Part shown: one piece after another, positions 26,685 to 35,230 of the stretch
How the letters are laid out: each line of letters begins with the position of its first letter
How positions within the stretch are numbered: the stretch's first letter is position 1
NCBI RefSeq assembly: GCF_027912495.1
Contig: NZ_CP115463.1
Coordinates: 2,627,501-2,691,500, forward strand
Origin: Caulobacter sp. NIBR1757
Lineage (GTDB): Bacteria; Pseudomonadota; Alphaproteobacteria; Caulobacterales; Caulobacteraceae
Length of the DNA: 64,000 nucleotides
Reading direction: 5' to 3'
Position numbers and translations under genes: made by a program
Notes under the pieces: model-generated
The model's database searches: none
The model's input: only the letters and a program-made list of their open reading frames with translations
Told to the model about the DNA's origin: nothing

Positions 26685-28187
26685 TCACCGCACCTTGTAC
26701 GGCGCGGCGCCCAGCACCGGCAGGTCGAGGGTGCGCGAAGCCGAGGCCGGGGTCGGCATCCCCGGCCGCAGGAACATGCGCAGCAGGCCGGCGCAGAGGG
26801 CCGAGAAGGCGGCGAACAGAAAGGCGAGGATCAGCACCGGCTTCTTCAGGCTGGCGCCCTTGGCCGGCGGGCTGGCCCGTTCGAAGATGCGGATGTTGTC
26901 GTTGCTCTCGGCGGCCATCATGCGGGCGGCGTCGTCCTGCTGTTCCTTGACGGTGTAGTCGCGCACCGAGCTTTGCAGGATGTCGCGGTCGCGGGTCAGC
27001 TCGGTGAATTGCGGTTCCAGCTCGGCCAGTTGCTGCAGCTTGGTGGTCGCCTCGACGTACTGGGCGGCGTTGGTGTCGCGGGCGCTCTTCAGGGAGGAGA
27101 TTTCGGCGACCAGCTGGGCCTTCTCGGTCACCAGGGTCTGGTAGACCGGGTTGGGACCCATGCGGCGGGCGCCGGGCGCGGTCGTGCGGCCGGCGGCGAC
27201 GGCGGCCTCCAGGGTGCGGATCTGGGCGTCGATGTTCTGCAGGGTCTGGCTGTCGGGGGTGTAGCGGCTGCGCAGGTCCTCGCGCTGTACCTTCAGCTTG
27301 GCCAGTTGGTCGGAGTCGGCGGTGTTGACGTCGCTGTAGAGGGTGGTGGTCGGCGAGAAGCCGGTCAACTGGGTCTCGAGGCCGGCCAGGCGTCCCTGAC
27401 GCTCCTGGATGCTGGCTTCCAGCGTGTAGCGTTGGCCTTCCAGCTGGCCGATCAACTGGGTCATGCTGGCCTTGGTGGCGGCGAAGTCGCCGAGATTGTT
27501 GTTCTGCAGGAACTCCTGATAGGCGGTGTCGGCCTGCGCCAGCCGCTCCTCGAACAGCACCCGCTGGCGCTCCAGGGCCGGCGAGGCGGTCTGGACCAGG
27601 ACGGTGCGGCGGTAAGTGAGGTACTCCTCCAAAAACGTATTCAGCACCCGGGCGGCGACGGCCGGGTCCTCATGCTCGAAACTGATGCGGATGACCGGGT
27701 TCTGCGGCGTGGTCGCCACATTCATGCTCTCGCCCATGTCCTGCACCGCCTTGGCCAGGATCAGCGGCTTCTCGGCGGCCGGGGCGGCGTCGTAGACCTT
27801 CCCGGCGGCGGGGTAGACATTGGCCAGGCCGAGCTTGCGCAGGGTGCGTTCACGCAGCTGCGCCGACAGCAGGATCTCGGCTTCCGAGGCCACGAGGCTG
27901 TCGGTGTCGGGCACCGCGCCGCGGGCGGCGTCGCCGGCCCGGGGCTCGTAGACATATTCCTGGCCCAGCTGGACCAGCACGCTGGAGCCGGCGGTGTAGG
28001 ACTTCTTGAGGGTGAAGGAGAAGCCGGCCCCGATGACGAACAGCAGCAGGAAGACCAGGAGCATCAGCCCCTTCTCGCGCCACAGCAGGGTGACGAAGTC
28101 GGACGGCGCATAGCGCGGCCGACCGGCCCAGTCGGCGCGGGCCGGCGGATCATGCGGTACGGTGGTCCAGTTGCCGGCGTAGGCCAT
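26685..28187 (-). CDS. hfsA: holdfast chain-length/export protein HfsA (Wzz/GNVR)
   Basis: 500 residues. An N-terminal membrane helix (about 40-60) follows FVTLLWREKGLM, the Wzz domain. A long periplasmic coiled coil follows (about 180-420, rich in QLxxLexQ heptads), including the GNVR block VYQTLVTEKAQLVAEISSL and FTELTRDRDILQSSVRDYTVKEQQ. A C-terminal helix is near 447-467. It is the polysaccharide co-polymerase that links polymerisation to the HfsD outer-membrane channel. Divergent from hfsD over an 88-nt control region. Confidence 0.9.
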   Translation of the reverse strand: MAYAGNWTTVPHDPPARADWAGRPRYAPSDFVTLLWREKGLMLLVFLLLFVIGAGFSFTLKKSYTAGSSVLVQLGQEYVYEPRAGDAARGAVPDTDSLVASEAEILLSAQLRERTLRKLGLANVYPAAGKVYDAAPAAEKPLILAKAVQDMGESMNVATTPQNPVIRISFEHEDPAVAARVLNTFLEEYLTYRRTVLVQTASPALERQRVLFEERLAQADTAYQEFLQNNNLGDFAATKASMTQLIGQLEGQRYTLEASIQERQGRLAGLETQLTGFSPTTTLYSDVNTADSDQLAKLKVQREDLRSRYTPDSQTLQNIDAQIRTLEAAVAAGRTTAPGARRMGPNPVYQTLVTEKAQLVAEISSLKSARDTNAAQYVEATTKLQQLAELEPQFTELTRDRDILQSSVRDYTVKEQQDDAARMMAAESNDNIRIFERASPPAKGASLKKPVLILAFLFAAFSALCAGLLRMFLRPGMPTPASASRTLDLPVLGAAPYKVR

Positions 28188-28237
28188 GCGATTCTGCGAA
28201 ACGCCCTCTCTTCACGGGCACCCTCGCGCGGGCGGCA

Positions 28238-28252
28238 TTAACGGTCCGTTAC
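28238..28252. promoter_or_regulatory. CtrA-type box TTAA-N7-TTAC between hfsA and hfsD
   Basis: TTAACGGTCCGTTAC matches the Caulobacter CtrA full site TTAA-N7-TTAA/C, with an extra CTTAACC at 28261-28267. It lies 51 nt upstream of hfsA and 24 nt upstream of hfsD, so it could time holdfast-export gene expression in the cell cycle. Confidence 0.6.
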
Positions 28253-28275
28253 CCATTCTCCTTAACCTTTGCCCC

Positions 28276-29037
28276 ATGATCCGCGCGCGCCGTCTTGTTG
28301 CAGCTTTCAGTGTCCTGGCCATGGCCAGCGCGCCTGTCGCCGCCAATGCCTGGTGGCCCTTCGGCGGCAAGGACAAGGACCGCCCGACCGCCGCCCCCAG
28401 AGGACAGGCGTTTCCCGACATCGCCTATGCCGACTGGAGCGAGGCCGAGCCGGCCTATCGCGTTTATCCGGGCGACGAGCTGGAGATCTCCATCGCCTCG
28501 GCCCCGGAGCTGAACAAGACCGGCTTCATCCAGCCGGACGGGCGAATCGCCCTGCCGCTCGTCGGCCCGGTGATGGTCGCCGACCGTACCCTGCCCGAGG
28601 TCGAGGCGGCCCTGGCCCAGGCCTATTCGCGGGAACTGCTGCGGCCACAGGTCACGGTCGGCGTGAAGACCGCCCAGCCCCTGAAGGTGTTCGTCTACGG
28701 AGAGGTCGAGAAGGCCGGCATCTACGACATGCCTGGCGACATCAATTCGCTACAGGCGGTGGCCATGGCCGGCGGCTTCAAGACCAGCGCCAAGCGCAAG
28801 CAGGTGGTCATCCTGCGCCGTACCGCCGACGGGCGGTTCATGCGGCGGACGGTGGATCTGCTGAAGGGATCGAACCAGGGCGGCGCGGACCTTGTGCCGC
28901 TGCGCCGCTTCGACCTGGTCTATGTGCCGCGCAGCGAGGTGGCCGAGGCCAACCTGTTCCTGCAGCAGTACTTCCGGGACCTGATCCCGATCAGCTTCGG
29001 GTTCAGCTACGACCTGAACCCGAACAGCAACAACTAG
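28276..29037 (+). CDS. hfsD: holdfast outer-membrane export protein HfsD (Wza-like)
   Basis: 253 residues with signal peptide MIRARRLVAAFSVLAMASAPVAANA. The polysaccharide export domain follows (YRVYPGDELEISIASAPELNKTGFIQPDGRIALPLVGPV), then SLBB repeats (LKVFVYGEVEKAGIYDMPGDINSLQAVAMAGG). It forms the outer-membrane channel for holdfast polysaccharide. The start is fixed by the signal peptide; the longer frame to 28186 runs through the CtrA-type box. It is transcribed away from hfsA. Confidence 0.92.
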   Translation: MIRARRLVAAFSVLAMASAPVAANAWWPFGGKDKDRPTAAPRGQAFPDIAYADWSEAEPAYRVYPGDELEISIASAPELNKTGFIQPDGRIALPLVGPVMVADRTLPEVEAALAQAYSRELLRPQVTVGVKTAQPLKVFVYGEVEKAGIYDMPGDINSLQAVAMAGGFKTSAKRKQVVILRRTADGRFMRRTVDLLKGSNQGGADLVPLRRFDLVYVPRSEVAEANLFLQQYFRDLIPISFGFSYDLNPNSNN

Positions 29038-29038
29038 G

Positions 29039-29308
29039 TTAGGCCCGGGCCAGCCATTCGCGCGCCTGGCGCTGGGCTTCGGCGACCTCGTCCGAGGCCA
29101 TCTCCTGGCTCAGTTCCTTGCGGTACAGCCGCGCTTCCATCGAGCCGCGCATCGCCGCGAGGTTGAACAGCATGTGGGCCGAGACGTAGTCGAGCGGCGC
29201 GCCGCCCTGACCGGTGGAATAGAGCATTCCCATGCGGAACAGCTCGTCGCCCGAGGTGTCCGGCCCCGGCAGGGGCAGGTGGGCTTCGGTTTCGTGGCTC
29301 ATCATCAT
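29039..29308 (-). CDS. small Sel1-repeat protein
   Basis: About 89 residues, cytoplasmic. DELFRMGMLYSTGQGGAPLDYVSAHMLFNLAAMRGSMEARLYRKELSQEM is a Sel1-like alpha/alpha repeat (G.YS.GQG...DYV.A...F..AA..G). Three consecutive ATG codons (29308, 29305, 29302) may each serve as start; the longer frame upstream is not protein-like. It converges with hfsD, 1 nt apart. Probably a protein-protein interaction module; partner unknown. Confidence 0.7.
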   Translation of the reverse strand: MMMSHETEAHLPLPGPDTSGDELFRMGMLYSTGQGGAPLDYVSAHMLFNLAAMRGSMEARLYRKELSQEMASDEVAEAQRQAREWLARA

Positions 29309-29680
29309 GATGCCGTATCCCGTGTTTGGCGCCGTTCTGGCGGCCGGTTCGCGTTGATCACGGATACGAGCAAAGAGCCGCGTCTCTGAATTCAAGGTTA
29401 ATCGGATGCGCCGCCGCGACATTTTGGGCGATTTTTTCCGGAATAGTTTCAGCCTGTTAGGACGCGGGTAAGGGACTGGTAGCGTTACGTTCACACGCCT
29501 TGAGAGGGGATGAATCCGCCGGGGTCGCGGTAAGCTTCTGGAGGGGGGCGGGAACAGCGTTCCTGACATGATCGTTCAGGCTGGGTTCAGGCGCGTCGAT
29601 TCACTCTGATCGCCTGTCGAGGGTAAATCGCGCGGTCCTCCACTCTGGCCGCGCTGTCGACCAGAAGGAGGACGTCGACC
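29309..29680. other. long intergenic region upstream of the Sel1 and RcnB-like genes
   Basis: 372 nt divergent control region. It includes an AT-rich segment (ATTTTGGGCGATTTTTTCCGG near 29421), the GTTCAGG direct repeats at 29574-29591 and a good ribosome-binding site AGAAGGAGG near 29662-29670. No coding frame is supported. Confidence 0.5.
29574..29591 (+). promoter_or_regulatory. GTTCAGG direct repeats, 11-bp period
   Basis: GTTCAGGCTGG followed by GTTCAGG: two identical 7-mers exactly one helical turn apart, 90 nt upstream of the RcnB-like start. The spacing is typical of OmpR/PhoB-family response-regulator sites. Confidence 0.45.
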
Positions 29681-30181
29681 ATGAAACGTCTGCTAATGGC
29701 CTTTGCCGCCGCCGCCTGTGTGGCCGGACCGATGACCATGGTGGCCACCGAGGCTTCCGCCCAGAACCGTGATCGTTACGAACGCCGCGACGACCGACGC
29801 GACTACCGTCGTGAGCGCCGCGACGATCGTCGGGACTACCGTCAGGATCGCCGTGAAGATCGCCGGGACTACCGTCAGGACCGCCGCGAAGCCCGCTGGG
29901 ACCGCGCCCGTCACAACGGCTACTACTACCGCAACCGCTGGCACTACGGCCCGCCGCCGAGCGCCTACTACAACGACCCCTACTACCGCCCGGGCTACGC
30001 CGCCTGGCGGCGTGGGGCCTATCTGCCGAGCTACTACCGGTCGAACGACTACCGGATCTACGACTACGGTCGCTACCGCCTGCGCCCGCCGCCGCGCGGC
30101 TACTACTGGTACCGCTCGGGCGACGACTTCCTGCTGGCCGCCATTGCCACCGGCCTGATCTTCGAGGTCATCAGCCACTAG
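29681..30181 (+). CDS. RcnB-like periplasmic protein with RD/RY repeats
   Basis: 166 residues. Signal peptide MKRLLMAFAAAACVAGPMTM...ASA, then a highly charged low-complexity region built on RRDDRRDYRQDRRE repeats (residues about 30-75), a Tyr/Pro/Arg-rich middle and a C-terminal hydrophobic DDFLLAAIATGLIFEVI that matches the RcnB family end. In E. coli RcnB takes part in nickel/cobalt balance in the periplasm; in alphaproteobacteria these proteins are common and of unclear role. Strong AGAAGGAGG ribosome-binding site and its own terminator. Confidence 0.8.
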   Translation: MKRLLMAFAAAACVAGPMTMVATEASAQNRDRYERRDDRRDYRRERRDDRRDYRQDRREDRRDYRQDRREARWDRARHNGYYYRNRWHYGPPPSAYYNDPYYRPGYAAWRRGAYLPSYYRSNDYRIYDYGRYRLRPPPRGYYWYRSGDDFLLAAIATGLIFEVISH

Positions 30182-30200
30182 GCCGAAACTGAAATGGAAA

Positions 30201-30229
30201 CGCCCCGGAGGAGACTCCGGGGCGCTTTT
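30201..30229 (+). terminator. rho-independent terminator of the RcnB-like gene
   Basis: CGCCCCGGAG - GAGA - CTCCGGGGCG: a perfect 10-bp stem with a tetraloop, followed by CTTTTC. It begins 20 nt after the stop codon. Confidence 0.92.
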
Positions 30230-30285
30230 CGTGGGCGACTCCTGCCGTCCGTAAACCTCTCCTCCCCGCCGCTGCGCGGTCAGGG

Positions 30286-31389
30286 CTAGCGGATGACCCG
30301 AGCGCCCTTGCCGTGCATGACCGCCTCGACTTCGCTGGCCCGCACCATCGAGGTGTCGCCGGGCGTCGTCATGGCCAGCGCCCCATGGGCCGCGCCGTAC
30401 TCGACCGCCGCCTGCGGGCCCTTGCCCTCCAGGAAGCCGTAGGCCAGCCCGGAGGCGAAGCCGTCGCCGCCGCCAACGCGGTCGTAGATCTCCAGGTTCT
30501 CGCGCATCTGCGAGGCGTAGAACTCGCCGCCCGCCCAGAGGATGGCCGACCAGTCGTTGAAGGTGGCGGTCTTAGCATTGCGCAGCGTCGTGGCCGCGAC
30601 CTTGAAGTTCGGGAACTCGCGGACCGCCGTGGCGATCATGGTCTTGAAGTTGGCCGGGTCGATGGCGCTGATGTGCTCATCGAGCCCTTCGACCTCGAAG
30701 CCAAGGCAGGCGGTGAAGTCCTCCTCATTGCCGATCATCACATCGACGTACTGGGCGATCTCGCGGTTGATCGCCTGGGCGCCCGGCTTGCCGCCCTGGC
30801 TCTTCCACAGGCTGGCCCGGTAGTTGAGGTCGTAGGAGACGACCGTGCCGTACTTGCGGGCCGCCTTGACCGCCTCGATGACCGCCTGGGCCGTGTTGGG
30901 CGACAGGGCCGCGAAGATGCCGCCGGTGTGGAACCAGCGCACGCCTTCCTCGCCAAACAGCCGGTCCCAGTCGACTTCGCCCGGAGCGATCTGACTGGCG
31001 GCCGAGTTGGCGCGGTCGGAGCAGCCGAGGGCGGCGCGAACACCGAAGCCTTTTTCGGTGAAGTTGAGGCCGACACGGGTGTTGCGGCCGATGCCGTCGA
31101 ACTCGCGCCAGATGACATGGCTGGTGTCGACCCCGCCCTGCATCATCAGATCCTCGACCAGCCAGCCGAGGTCATTGACCGGCAAGGCGGTGACGGCGGC
31201 GGCGCGCTTGCCCCAGCATTTGCGCATGGCGCGGGCGACATTGTACTCCCCGCCCCCCTCCCAGACGTTGAACTGGCGGGCGTTGCGCACCCGGCCATGA
31301 CCGGGATCGAAGCGCAGCATCACCTCGCCGAAGGAGACGCAGTCCCAGCGGCAGTCTTCGGCGGGGCGGAGGGTGAGGATGTCGCTCAT
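30286..31389 (-). CDS. kdgK: 2-keto-3-deoxygluconate kinase
   Basis: 367 residues of the PfkB/ribokinase family. N-terminus VSFGEVMLRFDPGHGRV, substrate region WEGGGEYNVARAMRKCWG, and the C-terminal signature DRVGGGDGFASGLAYG with catalytic Asp. It phosphorylates 2-keto-3-deoxy-D-gluconate to KDPG. It overlaps the aldolase gene by 4 nt (ATGA), so kinase and aldolase are co-translated. Together with KduI and KduD nearby this completes the route from unsaturated galacturonate to pyruvate and glyceraldehyde-3-phosphate. Confidence 0.9.
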   Translation of the reverse strand: MSDILTLRPAEDCRWDCVSFGEVMLRFDPGHGRVRNARQFNVWEGGGEYNVARAMRKCWGKRAAAVTALPVNDLGWLVEDLMMQGGVDTSHVIWREFDGIGRNTRVGLNFTEKGFGVRAALGCSDRANSAASQIAPGEVDWDRLFGEEGVRWFHTGGIFAALSPNTAQAVIEAVKAARKYGTVVSYDLNYRASLWKSQGGKPGAQAINREIAQYVDVMIGNEEDFTACLGFEVEGLDEHISAIDPANFKTMIATAVREFPNFKVAATTLRNAKTATFNDWSAILWAGGEFYASQMRENLEIYDRVGGGDGFASGLAYGFLEGKGPQAAVEYGAAHGALAMTTPGDTSMVRASEVEAVMHGKGARVIR

Positions 31390-32057
31390 TTTTTCCGGTA
31401 TTTCTCGATCAGCTGGACGGTCTCACGGACCTTGGTTTCGATGCCGGCCCAGTCCCTGGCGTCCAGCAGGTCCTGGGTGATCAGCTTGCTGCCCATGCCG
31501 GCGGCGACGATGCCGGCCCCGAACCAGGCCTTGACGCTGTCCTCGGTGGGATCGACCCCGCCGGTCGGCATGATGCGGGTCCAGGGCATGGGGCCGAGCA
31601 CGGCCTTGACGAACTCCGGGCCGCCGACCTGCGTGCCCGGGAAGACCTTGACGATCTCGCAGCCCAGCTCCTGGGCGTAGGAGATTTCCGAGGCCGAGCC
31701 GCAGCCCGGGCTGTAGGGGATCATCCGGCGGTTACAGACCCTGGCGACGTCGGCGTTGAGGATCGGGCCGACGACGAACTTGGCCCCATTGGCGATGTAG
31801 ATGCCGGCCGTCGGCGCATCGACCACCGAGCCGACGCCCATGACCACGCGCGGATCGGCCTTGGCGAAATGGCGGGCGACGTCGAGGAAGACGTGCGCCG
31901 CGAAGTCGCCGCGATTGGTGAACTCGATACAGGGCGCGCCGCCGTTGACGCAGGCCTGGATGACGTTGACGCAGACCTCCGGGTCCGGGTGGTAGAAGAC
32001 CGGGATAACCCCCTGCTTCATCATCGCTGAAAGAACGGACATCCGGTCGTGAGTCAT
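31386..32057 (-). CDS. eda: KDPG/KHG aldolase
   Basis: 223 residues. Class I aldolase: CIEFTNRG (catalytic Glu), YSPGCGSASEI and CEIVKVFPG with the Schiff-base Lys, then MPTGGVDPTEDSVKAWFGAG phosphate-binding loop. It cleaves KDPG to pyruvate and glyceraldehyde-3-phosphate. ATG 32057 is preferred to GTG 32060 because AGGAG is 6 nt upstream. First gene of the eda-kdgK pair, downstream of the TonB receptor terminator. It is the pathway-specific paralogue rather than necessarily the housekeeping Entner-Doudoroff copy, so the symbol is provisional. Confidence 0.85.
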   Translation of the reverse strand: MTHDRMSVLSAMMKQGVIPVFYHPDPEVCVNVIQACVNGGAPCIEFTNRGDFAAHVFLDVARHFAKADPRVVMGVGSVVDAPTAGIYIANGAKFVVGPILNADVARVCNRRMIPYSPGCGSASEISYAQELGCEIVKVFPGTQVGGPEFVKAVLGPMPWTRIMPTGGVDPTEDSVKAWFGAGIVAAGMGSKLITQDLLDARDWAGIETKVRETVQLIEKYRKK

Positions 32058-32097
32058 CACGCGCTCCTGTGAACTGCCTGGGGCGCCAGCCTAGCTG

Positions 32098-32132
32098 AAA
32101 AGAATGGGCGCCGGGGTCACGTCCCGGCGCCC
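32098..32132 (-). terminator. rho-independent terminator of the TonB receptor gene
   Basis: GGGCGCCGGG and CCCGGCGCCC form a 10-bp perfect stem with a 7-nt loop. In the minus-strand sense it is followed by ATTCTTTTC. It lies 20 nt downstream of the receptor stop codon. Confidence 0.88.
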
Positions 32133-32152
32133 AGTTTGCGCAAGGAGGTAGG

Positions 32153-34990
32153 TTAGAAGGTGTAGCGGAAGCCGACGAAGAACTGCCGGCCGGTGTGGTG
32201 GTAGACGCTGGAGCGATCGCCGGTGGACGAGATGTACTGATCGTTGAACTCGTCTGTCAGGTTCAGCCCCTCGGCCGTGATGGTCAGCTTGTCGGTGACC
32301 TTGAAGGAGGCCGAAGCATCGACATTGAGCGTCGCCTTCTTGCCTTCCACGTCGTTGAGGTTGGTCGCCCCGACCGCCGCGCTGCTGTTCCGCCCCGGCA
32401 CCGTCTGAAGGTAGTCGTCGCGGTAGGCGGCGGAGACACGGGCGCTGAACCGGTCGTCCTCGTAGTAGATCGTCGCGTTGTAGGCGGTGGGCGACAGGTT
32501 CACGAGGTCGTCGGTCACCTTGACCGGTGAGGTGGCCGAGACGGCGTACTCGATCTCCGATTCCACGTAGGTGTAGTTGAGCACCAGGCCGGTGTTGCGA
32601 AGCAGCCCGGGCAGGAAGGTGAACGGTTGCTGGTAGCTGATCTCGAAGCCCTTCAGCGGGCCGCCCTCGGTATTGATCGGGCTGGTCACGTCGTAAGCCG
32701 TGGAGCCATCCTGGCCCGGGGGCAGCAGGGTGAGCGGCAGGCCGGTCGTGTCGTAGGGCCGGTTTTCCCGCAGGGTCTGAATGTAGCTGTCGATGTCCTT
32801 GTAGAACAGGGCGACGGAGAGCAGGGAATCCTTGGCGAAATACCATTCGAAGCTCAGATCGTAGGTCTTGGCCTCGAAGGGATCGAGCAGCGGATTGCCG
32901 GAAACCACCGTGCGAGCCGCCGTGTTGACCGTGCCGCCCGGCGACAGGTTCTGCAACTGCGGCCGCGCCATCACCTTGGCCGCGCCGAAGCGGATCAGGA
33001 ACTGGTCGGTCACGTCGAAGGCCAGGTTCAACGACGGCAGAACGTCGCTGTACTCGTTGCCGACGACAACCTTGGTGGCGCCGCCGGTCGCCAGGTAGCC
33101 GCTCGCCTCGATGTCGGTCTTCACGGACCGCAGGCCGAAGTCACCGCGCAGGCCGTGGCCGAAGATTTCGGTGCGGAATTCGCCCATCAGGTAGACGCTG
33201 GAGGCGGTTTCGATGGCGCCGCGATTGTTGCCGCGCGCCGACCCGTTGGTCTCGCCGGCGAGGGTGAAGTCGCCGCCGGTCACGCCGGTGTTGCAGTTGC
33301 AGTAGATGTCGTACAGCCGGGCGATGGCGCGCACGTCCGGCACGACCCAGCTGCGGTGCAGACCGCCGGAGCCGTAGCCGGTCAGCACCTTGGAGATGTC
33401 GGCGATGGTCACGCCGGGCGGCAGGGCCGGGACCGAGGTCTCGCTTGCGCGCCGCTTTTCGAAGCTCTCGAAGGTGAACTCCGACCAGTTGATGCCGGCC
33501 TTGACCGTCAGCCAATCGGTCGCGTCCCAGGCCATGTCGTAGCGGACAGTCTTGTAGGCGTTGTCGACGCCCTGCGGCCGGATGCGGATTTCAGTGCCGG
33601 TGGCGCCGGCGCCCGGCGTGTTGATCCACTGCCAGTTGGCGGGGTTGGCGACGTCGAAGCCGTAGTTGATCTTCGGTTGGCGATCATTGCCCCGGAAGTC
33701 CCAGCTGTAGCCGTCGATATCGAGGCGATCGAGGGTGACCGTGGTCTGCAGCGGGTTGCGGAACACCGAGAGCGCGCTGCCGAGCACGAAGTTGGCCCGC
33801 CACTGGTCGTTGAACTCGTGGTCCAGTTCGAAGGTGTACTGGGTGAACTCCGTCTCAAGGGCGTCGAAACGCGACTCGCTGCGGACATCGACATCATCGA
33901 AGAGGCCGTAGACGAGGTTGCCGCGGCTATCGACTTCCGCGGCCAGAACGTCGGTTGCACCCTTCCCCTGGGCGCCGGAACGGCTGAACGACAGGCTCTC
34001 GAGGAAGTCCTCCTGGCGGGTCGATTTGAGGTCGGCATAGAGGACATCGAACGAGAAGGTCGTGCCCTCGCGAGGCATCCACTGCAGGCTGCCGGTGATC
34101 CCCAGCCGTTCCTGGCTGTGCGTCAGGCGACCGTAGCGGGGAATGCGGGGCGAATAGATGGAGTCCCGGGTCGCCGGGGCGCAGACCGCGGCGGCGGCGG
34201 CGCTGCAGGACTGGAACGCCGAGCCGGTGGCGCCCGAGTCGGCCCAGCGCACGGAGCTGAAGCCCTCTTCCAGGAGGTCACGTTCGCTGTAGGCGATCGA
34301 GAACAGCGCGCCGAGGTTCCCGCTATCGGTCTGGTCGGACCATAGGAAGGCGCCACGCGGGTTATACTCGCTGGCCAGGTCGTTGTAGCCGTACTGGCCG
34401 GCGAGGGTCAGGACACGGTCCTTGAAGTCGAACGGTCGCGAGGTGCGCAGATCGACCGTCGCGCCGAGCGAGCCTTCCTCGACCGCCGCCGACTGCGTCT
34501 TGCGGACGGTGATGGAGTTGAACAGTTCCGAGGCGAAGATGTTGAAGTCGAACTGGCGCGTGCGGTTGGCGCCGCCGGAGCTGTCGGTGCCGCCGGTCGT
34601 CGCCAGGGCCTGGATGCCGTTGACCCGGATGCGAGTGAAGTCTGAACCGAGCCCGCGGACAGTGATCGAACGGCCCTCGCCGGCGTCACGGTCGATGGAA
34701 ACCCCGGGAATACGCTGAATGGCCTCAGCCAGGTTCAGATCAGGAAAGTCGGCGATGTCTTCGGCCTTGATCGAGTCGACGACCGCCGTCTCCTGGCGCT
34801 TGGCGGCGATGGCGTTGGCCAGACTACCCTTGAAGCCGGTGACGACAACCACCTCGACGTCGCCGTCTTCGGTCGTCGCCGGCGCCTCCTGCGCCGAGGC
34901 ATAGCCGGCGGCGCCGAGCGCGACGGTCATGGCCGCCAGCGACGCGCCACAACGGAGCGCGAAGCCGCGCGAACGATCCTTGTTGGACAT
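32153..34990 (-). CDS. TonB-dependent receptor, probably for pectin oligosaccharides
   Basis: 945 residues. Signal peptide to about residue 33 (ALGAAGYASAQ), TonB-box-like VEVVVVTGFK, plug domain with ADFPDLNLAEAIQRIPGVSIDRDAGEGRSITVRGLGSDFTRIRVNGI, and a large barrel ending in FVGFRYTF with terminal Phe. It opens with the pattern typical of Caulobacterales/Sphingomonadales carbohydrate receptors (TIGR01782-like). Divergent from a secreted pectate lyase across a shared control region with two operator-like palindromes; it therefore likely imports oligogalacturonides released by that enzyme. Confidence 0.9.
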   Translation of the reverse strand: MSNKDRSRGFALRCGASLAAMTVALGAAGYASAQEAPATTEDGDVEVVVVTGFKGSLANAIAAKRQETAVVDSIKAEDIADFPDLNLAEAIQRIPGVSIDRDAGEGRSITVRGLGSDFTRIRVNGIQALATTGGTDSSGGANRTRQFDFNIFASELFNSITVRKTQSAAVEEGSLGATVDLRTSRPFDFKDRVLTLAGQYGYNDLASEYNPRGAFLWSDQTDSGNLGALFSIAYSERDLLEEGFSSVRWADSGATGSAFQSCSAAAAAVCAPATRDSIYSPRIPRYGRLTHSQERLGITGSLQWMPREGTTFSFDVLYADLKSTRQEDFLESLSFSRSGAQGKGATDVLAAEVDSRGNLVYGLFDDVDVRSESRFDALETEFTQYTFELDHEFNDQWRANFVLGSALSVFRNPLQTTVTLDRLDIDGYSWDFRGNDRQPKINYGFDVANPANWQWINTPGAGATGTEIRIRPQGVDNAYKTVRYDMAWDATDWLTVKAGINWSEFTFESFEKRRASETSVPALPPGVTIADISKVLTGYGSGGLHRSWVVPDVRAIARLYDIYCNCNTGVTGGDFTLAGETNGSARGNNRGAIETASSVYLMGEFRTEIFGHGLRGDFGLRSVKTDIEASGYLATGGATKVVVGNEYSDVLPSLNLAFDVTDQFLIRFGAAKVMARPQLQNLSPGGTVNTAARTVVSGNPLLDPFEAKTYDLSFEWYFAKDSLLSVALFYKDIDSYIQTLRENRPYDTTGLPLTLLPPGQDGSTAYDVTSPINTEGGPLKGFEISYQQPFTFLPGLLRNTGLVLNYTYVESEIEYAVSATSPVKVTDDLVNLSPTAYNATIYYEDDRFSARVSAAYRDDYLQTVPGRNSSAAVGATNLNDVEGKKATLNVDASASFKVTDKLTITAEGLNLTDEFNDQYISSTGDRSSVYHHTGRQFFVGFRYTF

Positions 34991-35097
34991 CCTGTAGTCC
35001 CTCCCCTTTCAGGCTCGTCCGCGGTCTGACGCCGCCGTCCTGCCTACCTGTGACACGATCCGGGACCGGCGCCCTCCTGGCAACGCCCCCGGGTTGG

Positions 35098-35111
35098 TGA
35101 CACCGGTGTCA
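35098..35111. promoter_or_regulatory. operator-like palindrome 1 TGACACCGGTGTCA
   Basis: Perfect 14-bp palindrome with central CG, in the divergent region between the TonB receptor and the pectate lyase. It is 33 bp (three helical turns) from the second copy. The central CG and symmetric form suit a LacI-family repressor. Confidence 0.65.
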
Positions 35112-35129
35112 TTACAAGTCGGAACTTGT

Positions 35130-35158
35130 TTGACACCGGTATCATCGGCGTTGATATC
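35130..35158 (+). promoter_or_regulatory. predicted promoter of the pectate lyase gene
   Basis: TTGACA (35130-35135), 17-nt spacer, GATATC (35153-35158). It places transcription start near 35165, about 66 nt before the GTG start. Operator 2 covers the -35 and spacer, so repressor binding would block RNA polymerase. Confidence 0.55.
35131..35144. promoter_or_regulatory. operator-like palindrome 2 TGACACCGGTATCA
   Basis: One mismatch from perfect symmetry and identical to palindrome 1 in 13 of 14 bases. It overlaps the predicted -35 box of the pectate lyase promoter. Confidence 0.65.
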
Positions 35159-35230
35159 TCGCTTTCGAACGATTTGACAAGCCCCTCCGCCGAACTTCCG
35201 CCGAAGTTCACCTAACGGGAGAATTCGAAC

